From Halarcobacter sp. (GTDB lineage Bacteria; Campylobacterota; Campylobacteria; Campylobacterales; Arcobacteraceae): a DNA stretch of 64,000 nt. Below, piece after piece: positions 1 through 9,400 of this stretch. A program made the translations under genes and the position numbers. Below the pieces are notes generated by a model. It was not told the origin of the DNA. It made no database searches and worked only from the letters and a program-made list of their open reading frames with translations. Location of the stretch: NCBI GenBank assembly GCA_030145305.1, contig JAQYVX010000002.1, positions 1 through 64,000 of the forward strand, in the 5' to 3' direction. Position 1 is the first letter of the stretch. Each line of letters opens with the position of its first letter.

Positions 1-300
1 AGATCCTGCATGAGGTTGTACATTTGCATATTTACAGTTAAAGATTTCACAAGCTCTATCTATAGCTAATTGTTCTGCTTTATCTGCAAATTCACAACCA
101 CCATAATATCTTTTATAAGGATAACCTTCTGCATATTTATTTGTAAAAACTGAACCCATTGTTTCCATTACAGCTGGAGAGGTGAAGTTTTCACTTGCTA
201 TCATCTCTAAATGATTCGTTTGTCTCTCTTTCTCTTTTTCACACAGATCAAATATCTCTTTATCTGCTTCTTCTAATCTTTGATTTGTTATATAACTCAT
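1..300 (-). CDS. glyA: Serine hydroxymethyltransferase, N-terminal 100 residues (runs off left edge)
   Basis: The reverse strand encodes a protein starting [19 protein letters not shown] and containing [17 protein letters not shown] and [18 protein letters not shown]. These are the pyridoxal-phosphate enzyme GlyA hallmarks (IASEN and the YAEGYPGxRYYGG block). GlyA interconverts serine and glycine and charges tetrahydrofolate with a one-carbon unit in the cytoplasm. The ATG at 298-300 is preceded by a clear AGGAGAG ribosome site, so the start is secure. The reading frame is still open at base 1, after QPHAGS, so about three quarters of the gene lies outside the window. The YPYKRYY variant is a minor deviation from the usual YPGKRYY. 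Confidence 0.95.
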   Translation of the reverse strand, partial: MSYITNQRLEEADKEIFDLCEKEKERQTNHLEMIASENFTSPAVMETMGSVFTNKYAEGYPYKRYYGGCEFADKAEQLAIDRACEIFNCKYANVQPHAGS

Positions 301-380
301 TATTCTCTCCTTGGAGTATTTTTGAAGAAGTATAACAAAAGAAAAAAGCTAAAACAATCCAGATATTGCTAATTTGGAAT

Positions 381-1424
381 TTATTCTAGTTTTTTTTCTT
401 CTTTAATTAGTTCAACAACCCCATCATACATATCTTGAACACATTGAACTTCTGTAACACCTAGTCTTCTTTTATTACTAATATCATAAACTCCACCAAT
501 ACTTTGTGAATGTTCACCATCTATTCCTCTTATTTGAAGATGATATTTTTGTGTAATTTCTTCGAATTTTTTCATATTTGCACCTAGGTTTGGCAATTTA
601 ATATGAACACTAGCTCTCATAGCCGTTCCTAGATTTGTAGGGCAACTTGTAATATATCCTAAATGATTATCATATAAAAACTCTACTTTTTCTTCTATTT
701 TAGAAATTGCTTTTGTAAGCCTAGTAAAAACTTCTTTTATATCTCCGCCACTTTGCATAGAAATAATTCTTAATTGATCTTCTTCATTTACCCAAACTAA
801 GAAAGTTTTTTCTTCATTATGATAAATTCCACGGCCACTTGGCCAGTTTCTATTTAATCCAGCAGCTTCTAAAAACCTATCTCCTGCTTTAAATAAAAAA
901 TGATCTTGAATTAATTGTTTACTAATCTCCTCACTCATTCCTTCAAGAGGATAATACTTTCCTCTTAATTTTCCGTCTAAAGAGTTTAAGGCAGAAGAAG
1001 CTTCTTTTTCTATATTCTCTCTTTGTTCTTTTGAAATAGCAGGGCCTAAAGGATATTTTGCAAAATTTCTTCCAACTCTTATTCTAGTTGAAACTATATA
1101 TTTTCCCTCTATATCTGGATTTGAGGCCTTTAAATCTTCCGCATTTAGATTACTTTTATGCTTATCATCTTTCTTAAATTGATGATAATCTTCAATAATT
1201 GGGTCAAATAAAGATGCAAATATGGTATAAGATTCTAAGTCGCCTGCATAAACTCCAATTCCACTATCAAAGTTTTGAACGCCTGAGGCAATTGCTTTTT
1301 CTAAGGTAAAGCCATTTTTAGTTTTTAATTCTTTTAATTCTTCAAAAATCTCTTTTTTTAAGTATTTTGAGACTAAAGATTTACAATCAACGGGAAAACT
1401 TGGATATATATTTTGCTCTTTCAT
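381..1424 (-). CDS. Bacterial arginine kinase / ATP:guanidino phosphotransferase
   Basis: A 347-residue phosphagen kinase, which reversibly transfers phosphate from ATP to a guanidino compound, most likely arginine, as a cytoplasmic energy buffer. The substrate loop SGIGVYAGD near residue 53 matches the SGVGIYAPD type of arginine kinases. The nucleotide arginine block STRIRVGRN, the catalytic-Glu block [12 protein letters not shown], the reactive-Cys signature [12 protein letters not shown] and the second-Glu loop DGEHSQS are all present in family order. The length equals that of animal arginine kinases, so it is a complete two-domain enzyme and not the shorter McsB protein-arginine kinase. 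It follows glyA in the same direction with an 80-base gap and is probably expressed alone. Phosphagen kinases are rare in bacteria, so horizontal origin is likely. Arginine as substrate is inferred from the loop only. Confidence 0.9.
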   Translation of the reverse strand: MKEQNIYPSFPVDCKSLVSKYLKKEIFEELKELKTKNGFTLEKAIASGVQNFDSGIGVYAGDLESYTIFASLFDPIIEDYHQFKKDDKHKSNLNAEDLKASNPDIEGKYIVSTRIRVGRNFAKYPLGPAISKEQRENIEKEASSALNSLDGKLRGKYYPLEGMSEEISKQLIQDHFLFKAGDRFLEAAGLNRNWPSGRGIYHNEEKTFLVWVNEEDQLRIISMQSGGDIKEVFTRLTKAISKIEEKVEFLYDNHLGYITSCPTNLGTAMRASVHIKLPNLGANMKKFEEITQKYHLQIRGIDGEHSQSIGGVYDISNKRRLGVTEVQCVQDMYDGVVELIKEEKKLE

Positions 1425-1517
1425 TTTCTAACCTTTTTAATTTATTATCTATTATAACAAGTTAAAATAAGTATTTAATTTAATTACAATTTTCAAAAAA
1501 AATTAGATAAAATTATT

Positions 1518-4157
1518 TTATGCTCTTTCTATAAAGTCCTTTGTAAATATTATTTCAAAACAAGCTCCATAATAATCTTTTCCATTATGTTTAGTCTTTT
1601 TATTATATACATTTATTGCATTACCATATCGTTGTCTTATTATTTTATCAACCATAGATAACCCTAATCCTGTACCTTGGAACTGATGTTTAGTTGTAAA
1701 ATATGGAATAAAAATCTTATCCATAATAGACTCTTCAATCCCTCCCCCACTATCGGAAATAGTCAATTTAATTTTATCGTCATTGATTTTTTTTGTATTA
1801 ATAAAGATTAATCTATCTTCTTCTTTTTTAACACTATTTATTAAGACATCTTTACTATTTGTTATTAAGTTAATCATTGCCTCTGAAATTTCATTTTTAT
1901 TACAAAAAATATTCATATCTTCTTCTATATCAATTACCATATTAATGAAGTTATTCTTTAATGATGAATCAACTAAAGATAATGAATTTTCAATAATTTC
2001 TCTTAAACTTACTTCAAAATTATCTCTTTCTACTTTTAAGAAATTTCTAAAATTTTCAATTGTATCAGATAAATAATTTGCCTGTTTTGTAATATCATTT
2101 GAACATATAATAATGTCTTTTTTTTCTACTTCAAAATATTCAGCTTTTAATTTCAAACCACTAATGCTAGTTGTAATAATACTTAAAGGCTGTCTCCATT
2201 GATGAGCAATATTTCCAATCATTTCACCCATTGATGCCAATTTTGTTTGTTTTTCAATCATCTTTAAAGTACTTATATCTTTTATAGTTAAAAGAAGTCT
2301 TTTTTTATCAGGGAGTAAAGAGATACTAATATTTATATCAATTCTACCTTTTTTTACAAAATAAGTTTTTTCAACATTTAGAGCATGACCTGTTTTTATT
2401 GCTCTATTTATTGCTTCATGACTTATTTCTATATCTTCTATTGCCGTTATATCATCGTAATTAGAAGCTAATAATTCTTCTTTTGTATATCCTGTAATTT
2501 TTCTAAATGCTTTATTAGTCTTTAAAAAATTTAAATCAAAATCTATAATAGCAATACCATCTTGTGAATAATCAAATATCGTTTGAAACTCAACTTTTTG
2601 TTCGACAATTTTTTGTTGTAGTTTTTTTGATCGGGTAATATCTCTAAAAGAAGCATAAATATAATTTTCCTCATCAATTTTTACTTTTACAGTGTTTAAA
2701 GATACGTCAATTAATGTGCCATCTTTCTTTTTATATATACTTTCAAAGTGCATTGGTTTATCTTGCATATTTAAAATAAAATTACTAATCTTATTTTCAT
2801 CAAGTATTGTTTCATAATCTGATACATGAATTTTAGCTATTTCATCATCGCTATAACCTAGTATATTTTTAAATTGTTTACTGTGTTCATAAATATACCC
2901 ATCCATATTTATAATAAAAATTGCATCTGATGAATTTTCCATAAAACTCTTATATTTCACCTCTTCTTTTAAAAGTTTTTTTCTATATTCTAAAAATTTA
3001 TTTGAGACTAATTGTGAAATATAAACTGAAACAAAAAGTAGTAATAATAAGACAATAAAACTAATTACTAATATTTTATTAATCATTCTACTGTGTTCAC
3101 TAACCAAACTCTCTTCTGTTTCTTTTATATGATTATTTAAATCATCTAAATAAAACCCTGCTCCAATTATTAGATCCCATTCTTGAAGATATTCAAGATA
3201 AGAAATTTTTTCTGTACTATTAATATCATCCTTTGGTTTTGTACTAGAAAAGTATGAGTAAAATCCACTTTTATTTTTCTTTGCAAAATCTATAAAGTAT
3301 TTTATAAAATATTTTCCATTTAAATCTTTAACTTTTAGTCCATTTTTACCTATATTTTCTTCATTGTAATGAGTAAGATAAGTACCTTTTGAGTCGAAAG
3401 TAAAGATATAGCCATTTCTATCAAAACGAATTTTATTTATTCTTGTTAAAAGTTCTTTTTTAATACTCTCTTCATGTTCATGAATATATTTTCCTGTACC
3501 AATAGCTGCATTTAATGGCTCAAAATATTTATAAAAACTAAGCTTTTTGTATGCCGTATCATCATCTTTTGATTTATACCAATAATATTCATCAAAAGCT
3601 TCAGTTTTATTTTTGATTGTTTTAACAATTTTTTTTACAAATTGATAACCTTTGGCATCTTCATACTCTAAAAACATTTTACCTTCAAAACTTTTATTTA
3701 AAGGTTGCAATAGTTTTATACCATTGATATCATCAATAAATATATATCCTTTTCCTTGATCATAAATCATTCCAGATAAAGCATTTTTTATAGTTTTTAT
3801 TACTTGCTCTTTTGAACGCTTATCATTTTTATTTAGATTTTTCATCTCTTCATTATAAATATTTGTAGCAATAGCATGAGCTTCATAAACCTTGTCTTTT
3901 AGAAATACTTTTAAAGTTTGATTAGATCTATCAATTTGATATTTAATATTACTTACAACTCTTTGAACTTCATTTTTCACAACTTCTTTATTATCTTGAA
4001 TAAATTTTTCTTTTAAAGCAAGAATCTCTGTTTTTAATTGCACATTTTTTTGATTTATTAATAAATATGAAATAGAAATAGAGAAAAATAATATGGGGAA
4101 AATGATTCCAAATCTAATAACATTTACTAGATTTTTTTCTGTCTTAATTGAATACAT
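1518..4157 (-). CDS. Membrane sensor histidine kinase: Cache - PAS - PAS - HisKA - HATPase
   Basis: An inner-membrane sensor kinase of about 879 residues. A first membrane segment near residues 15-35 and a second near 360-385 enclose a periplasmic double-Cache region with the recurring GYIF(I/T)(D/F) and IGAGFYLDDL signatures. Two PAS domains follow (ENSSDAIFIINMDGY and FDYSQDGIAIIDFDLNF). Then comes the phospho-acceptor box NIAHQWRQPLS, and the ATPase N box NLITNSKDVL, G1 SDSGGGI, F box PYFTTK and G2 GTGLGLSMV. The family senses small extracellular ligands and phosphorylates a response regulator. No regulator gene lies nearby, so it is an orphan. An in-frame GTG at 4166 is an alternative start; I prefer the ATG at 4157, though neither has a strong ribosome site. 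Confidence 0.9.
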   Translation of the reverse strand: MYSIKTEKNLVNVIRFGIIFPILFFSISISYLLINQKNVQLKTEILALKEKFIQDNKEVVKNEVQRVVSNIKYQIDRSNQTLKVFLKDKVYEAHAIATNIYNEEMKNLNKNDKRSKEQVIKTIKNALSGMIYDQGKGYIFIDDINGIKLLQPLNKSFEGKMFLEYEDAKGYQFVKKIVKTIKNKTEAFDEYYWYKSKDDDTAYKKLSFYKYFEPLNAAIGTGKYIHEHEESIKKELLTRINKIRFDRNGYIFTFDSKGTYLTHYNEENIGKNGLKVKDLNGKYFIKYFIDFAKKNKSGFYSYFSSTKPKDDINSTEKISYLEYLQEWDLIIGAGFYLDDLNNHIKETEESLVSEHSRMINKILVISFIVLLLLLFVSVYISQLVSNKFLEYRKKLLKEEVKYKSFMENSSDAIFIINMDGYIYEHSKQFKNILGYSDDEIAKIHVSDYETILDENKISNFILNMQDKPMHFESIYKKKDGTLIDVSLNTVKVKIDEENYIYASFRDITRSKKLQQKIVEQKVEFQTIFDYSQDGIAIIDFDLNFLKTNKAFRKITGYTKEELLASNYDDITAIEDIEISHEAINRAIKTGHALNVEKTYFVKKGRIDINISISLLPDKKRLLLTIKDISTLKMIEKQTKLASMGEMIGNIAHQWRQPLSIITTSISGLKLKAEYFEVEKKDIIICSNDITKQANYLSDTIENFRNFLKVERDNFEVSLREIIENSLSLVDSSLKNNFINMVIDIEEDMNIFCNKNEISEAMINLITNSKDVLINSVKKEEDRLIFINTKKINDDKIKLTISDSGGGIEESIMDKIFIPYFTTKHQFQGTGLGLSMVDKIIRQRYGNAINVYNKKTKHNGKDYYGACFEIIFTKDFIERA

Positions 4158-4260
4158 AATTAGCACTTAATAATAGTTTTTGATATTGTATAATGGAAAG
4201 GAGCCCATAAAATAACAAGTTATTATAACCATAATAACTAAAAAAATAATTAAAATAGTC

Positions 4261-6459
4261 TTAAAAATCTTTTATATTAAATTTTATTTCACTATATTTA
4301 TCAAAATCTTGTATGCAAGTAAACTTATAATTTCCTTCTTCTACTTGAAGATAAGAATTGTTTTTTATAATTTTACCATTTAGATATAGAGTTAAGATAT
4401 CTTTTTTATTATATCCTTGGCATTCAAATTTTAAAACTCTTAGTTTTTTAGGTATTAATTTACTAAAAACATACTCTTTATTAGCAATTGGTTCTACAAT
4501 AATTGGATTTTGATTAATCAACTTTTTATAACAGCTATTTTGAGCAATTGTACTTATATTTGTACTTGCATTTTTAATAAGATATTGGAGTTTTTGTGTA
4601 TTTAAGCTCATACATTTTTGTTCTTTTTTAAATACAAAATCTACTACTTTATTTTTACAAGTTTTAGAAATATCGGCAAAATTGTCATTATTGAAATAAT
4701 CAGCACAAATATTCTTTATTTTTATACTTGAAGGTTTTTTAAACCAATCATTGTTTTTTTCAATTCTTTCAAATATTTGAATTAAGGAATCCGATACAGT
4801 ATTTAAACCTGTAAGTTCTCCTTTAGTCTTTTTTCCATCAAAATTTCCAAACCATAACCCTATCGTATGATTAGGGGTGTAACCAATTGTATATAAATGT
4901 TTGGCATCACTTGAAGTTCCTGTTTTAAAAGCTACCCTCTTTGAATTTAAAGAAGATTCCCAATATCCATTAAACTTACTTCTATATCCATTTGATAGTA
5001 TTTCAGAAATTAAATAAGAAGATTCTTCTGATAATATTTTTTGATTATTATATTTATACTCTCCTTTATTTGCTAAAATAGTAAAAAGTTTTGTTAATTC
5101 AAGTAATGATAAATCAATACCACCTACAGCTAAAGCTAAACCGTATGTATTTTTCAATTCTTTAATTCCAATTCCAGTTTTTTCTAATAACTCATATAAA
5201 GAGTTTTCTCCTAATTGATTTTGTAAATCAATAACTGGAATATTTAATGATAATTTTAAAGCCTCTTCCATACTAATTTGACCATGAAATTTTCCATTAT
5301 AATTCTTTGGAGTGTATCCTTTAAAGTTTAAAGGAATATCCAAAAGCATCCTTTTTGGTGTAATTAATCCTTCATCAAGAGCTAAGGCATAAACAAAGGG
5401 TTTTAATGTTGATCCTGGTGATTTCTTCATAAAAACCCCATCATTTTCTCCAGCATTTTTTTTATCATAAAAATCATTTGAACCAATATAAGCTTTTATT
5501 TCTAAACTTTTATTATCAATTACTATTGCAGCTGAGTTATACAAATCATAGTTTTTATATTTTTTTGTTTCTTTTTTTAAATAATTTTGTATAAAAGTTT
5601 GAAGTTCATAATCAATAGTAGTTTTTATATCTGTTTTATTTAGATTATGTTGAGTAGTAAGTGTATTTGTATACTGAATCACATCAAATAAAAAATCATG
5701 CTTTTGAGAGCTTATATTTTCATCTTTTGCTCTATTATATTGGCTCTTATCTATTAAATTATTTTTAATAAGTTTATTTAAAACCTTATCTCTTTTTTTA
5801 TCTAAATTCTTTTGTCTATCTGGTCTATTTATATTTGGATTTTTTGGAATTGTAGTTAATATTGCCATTTCAGAAGTGGTGAGTTCATTTAAGTCTTTTC
5901 CAAAATAAAAATATGTAGCAGCTCTTAATCCTTCAATATTACCTCCATAAGGAGCTTTATTAAAATAGATGTTCAGTATTTCTTCTTTTGAGTAATTAAG
6001 TTCTAATTGAAAAGTTCTAAATATCTCAATAATCTTATTTAAATAAGTTCTTTGCTTTGGTTCTACTATTTTTACAACTTGCATTGAAATTGTTGAAGCC
6101 CCTATCCTTGTCTTATTTACTAAGTTATTAAATAAAGCTCTCCCAATAGAAAAAATATTCACTCCAAAATGCTTATAGAAATATTTATCTTCAAAAACTA
6201 AAATACTATTTTTTAATAATTTAGGTACCTTTTCATTATCAGTGTAAAATCTCCAAAAGCCGTCATCGCTTATTTTCATTCTCATTGCTTTCATATCTTT
6301 AGAGTAAAATATTTTTGAATATTTAAAATCGTATAATTTTTTATCTAAAGGAAAAAGAATATTTAAGCATATTCCTAAAAATACACTTAAAAGAAAAATC
6401 CCTAACATTGCTTTAAAAAATAGTCTTAATTTTTTGCTGTTAGAGATTTTATTAAACAT
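4261..6459 (-). CDS. pbpC: Penicillin-binding protein 1C (peptidoglycan glycosyltransferase/transpeptidase)
   Basis: A 732-residue class A penicillin-binding protein. There is one N-terminal membrane anchor (residues about 12-33). A GT51 glycosyltransferase domain follows, with EDKYFYKHFGVN and ASTISMQVVK. The transpeptidase domain carries the three active-site motifs in order: STLK, SLN and KTGTSS. A C-terminal BiPBP_C-like domain (about 640-732) identifies the PBP1C branch. It polymerises and probably cross-links murein on the periplasmic face. Its ATG overlaps the stop codon of the upstream alpha-2-macroglobulin gene (TAATG), so the two are translationally coupled. This pbpC/YfhM pairing is well known in Proteobacteria and is thought to link wall repair to protease trapping. 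Confidence 0.93.
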   Translation of the reverse strand: MFNKISNSKKLRLFFKAMLGIFLLSVFLGICLNILFPLDKKLYDFKYSKIFYSKDMKAMRMKISDDGFWRFYTDNEKVPKLLKNSILVFEDKYFYKHFGVNIFSIGRALFNNLVNKTRIGASTISMQVVKIVEPKQRTYLNKIIEIFRTFQLELNYSKEEILNIYFNKAPYGGNIEGLRAATYFYFGKDLNELTTSEMAILTTIPKNPNINRPDRQKNLDKKRDKVLNKLIKNNLIDKSQYNRAKDENISSQKHDFLFDVIQYTNTLTTQHNLNKTDIKTTIDYELQTFIQNYLKKETKKYKNYDLYNSAAIVIDNKSLEIKAYIGSNDFYDKKNAGENDGVFMKKSPGSTLKPFVYALALDEGLITPKRMLLDIPLNFKGYTPKNYNGKFHGQISMEEALKLSLNIPVIDLQNQLGENSLYELLEKTGIGIKELKNTYGLALAVGGIDLSLLELTKLFTILANKGEYKYNNQKILSEESSYLISEILSNGYRSKFNGYWESSLNSKRVAFKTGTSSDAKHLYTIGYTPNHTIGLWFGNFDGKKTKGELTGLNTVSDSLIQIFERIEKNNDWFKKPSSIKIKNICADYFNNDNFADISKTCKNKVVDFVFKKEQKCMSLNTQKLQYLIKNASTNISTIAQNSCYKKLINQNPIIVEPIANKEYVFSKLIPKKLRVLKFECQGYNKKDILTLYLNGKIIKNNSYLQVEEGNYKFTCIQDFDKYSEIKFNIKDF

Positions 6460-9400
6460 TACTTGATTATGATTTTTTTACTTGGTTTATAGTAGGAATT
6501 TATTCTACTATCATACATAACTTCTATATAAGAAGCCGGATAAGTGAAGATTCCTCTTGTTGTAGCAATCAAAGGAATATAAAATATCTTTTTCTTTTTT
6601 GTTGTTGTTAAATAACTCAATACTCTATCGTCTCTATAATCTTCATAATCAGGAGAATAATCAATATTTTTAAATTTTTGACTATTTGATTTATAAAGCC
6701 TTGGATTTATGATTTCTAACCCTGCTGGTATTTGAATATTCACAGCAACATTTTCTATTTTTTTATTTGATTTTATAGTAACTTTCATAAACAATTTATT
6801 ACCTAATTTTAAATTATTATAATCAATAACTTTTCCATTATCATTTATAATATCTGCTTTCATATATATAGGATCCAACTCACTAATTTTTTTAGAATTT
6901 ACTTCCAAATCAAGAGGTTTATTAATATCTAGAATATAATTTAAAACTCCTCCTTGATTGTTAATTGAGAGAGAATCTTTATTTTTTACTAGAATTTTTT
7001 TATAACTCTTAGCTTCTATATTTTCTAATTCATTTTCATATTTTACTATTGCATTTATCTTAGTATTAGAAGTATCAAGGTTTTTATAATAAGAAGTTAA
7101 AGCCAACATAACAAAGGCTTTATCCTGTGTTGAATAAAGCTTATCGTCATTTATATATTGATTTAAAGTTCTTAATAAGTCCTTACTAAAATCATCTTCT
7201 AAATCACTGTTAATATATTTTGAATACAAATACAAAGAACTAGCAATATCTTTTATAGGCGAATAAAAAGATTGTGAATATTCCCTTTGTCTATCCATAT
7301 CATAGTTTTTAAAATACTTTTTAGCTTTTTCTATAAGAGTTTTATATTCAAAATCATTTTTGTATCTTTTCATTGACACAGCTAAGGCAATATATGAAGT
7401 CAAAGTATCTCCATACATATTATTATCATATATCATATTCGTATCTCTTTTACTAGCATTCATGCTAAAAAAATCTAAGTCTTTGTATTCTTTTTTAAAT
7501 ATATCCCAATGTGCTTCAAAAGCTTTTTTTAGAGCATTCTTTGGAACATTAAATCCATTTTCACTTAATATCTTTAAAACATATGTTGTATAAAAAGAGG
7601 CATAATTATTTACATAATAACCGCCACTCCAATATGTAAACATTCCTTTGCTATTTTGCATTGAAAGTAATTTATGAATTCCTTCTTTTATAAAAACTTC
7701 TCTTTCAAATAAAAGTTTTTTATCTTTTTTATCTATAAATTTTTTAGACATTAGCATAGCTAGAACTTGTGAAGATGTTTGTTCAGCACAACCATGAGGA
7801 TAAGAAATCAGATATTTAGTTGATTTACTTAGTTTTGTAAAAGGTGAGTTATCAATCCCTAAATAAGCTTTTACTTCTGTATTTAATTTTTTTGCATCTT
7901 CATCTATAATTTTGATTTCTTTTATTTCTTGTTTATTTATTATTCCACTCTTACTTATTAATTTATAATCAAATTTATCTTTTACATAAATAGAAGTTTC
8001 ATTTATAAAACTTTCACTTAAATTATCTTTATCTTTTGATATTTTAAAAATTAGTTTGGATAAACCCTCTTCTAAAGCATTTATTTTTACTTCAAGGACT
8101 TTACTTTGTTTAGGATTTAATACTAATTCTTCTGTATTTTTTCCTATACTTAAATTTGAACTTGATTGTATAAATAGTTTTATCTTTTGAACTTGATTTG
8201 TTGTATTTAATAACCTTAAAGGAACTCTAGCTTCATCATTTTTAATAAAAAATCTTGGCAATGTTGGTTTTATTACAATATCATCTTTAATAGTAACTTT
8301 TTTATTTGATGAACCTATTTTTAAATCATTTATTATTAAGGCTTGGATTAAAACTTGTCCATTAAAATTTGTCAATTTAAATTTTGCTATTCCTGTTCCA
8401 TCTTTATCTAGCTTTATAATTTTTGACCAAAAAGACAAGGGTTCTACTCTTTGATTTATAGCATCAGGCGAAATATGTTTTTCTCTCATACTTTTAATTC
8501 CATCACCTGAAGAAGGTTCAGATTTAAGAATATTAATTTTTTGTAAGTTGCTATATAAATCATATAAAGAGATATTGTCTTTATTTTTTTTATCATAATA
8601 CTCAAAAGCATTTATAGGTTTTTCATTTATGATATTTAAAATTCCCATATCAACCATCGAAACAACTGCATAAGAGTTTGTATTGTTAGGATTTGTACTT
8701 ACTTTTATTTCAACTTCTTGCCCAGATTTATATAGGTTTTTTGAATTTATTTCAACATTTAACTTCTTATCTGAATTATCTTTTTTAATATAAGTAGAAC
8801 CAATTACCCTAAAAGGAAAAATATCATCAGAAGTTTCAGTACTTCTAATAATTTGTGCTTTTATATACGCACCTTTTTTAATCTTATTATTCATTGGAAT
8901 ATTTAAAACAGCTGTATTTGAAGTTAATTCGATAACTTTATAATCAAGAATTTCATCTTCTTCAAAAGTTAATAATAACTTCCCACTTATAGGTGATTTT
9001 AAATCAATACTTATATTATCACCTTGCTTATAAAGTTCTTTATTTGTTTTTATTGAAATCTTATAAGAAGATTTATCTTTAATATTTACAGGGTCGTATG
9101 TCCAACCACTTGCATAGAATGTTTCCGAAGAGATTTGGCCTTTATTAGTTTCAACTAAAACATAATACTCCCCACCCTCTTTAGGTCTTACTTTTATCTT
9201 TTCATTACTATTAATTGAAAAATTTTCAACTTCTCTTATTTCTTCACCCGCATAATAATGATAATATTTTTTAAATACTCTTACTTTTAATCTTTGAGAA
9301 GTTGCGATTTTTGTCTTAGACATGGGATTTAATAAAATTGTATTAAAAGAAACTTCTTCATCTGTTTTAACAGTTCCTTCAAACTCTTTTGTAATTCCTA

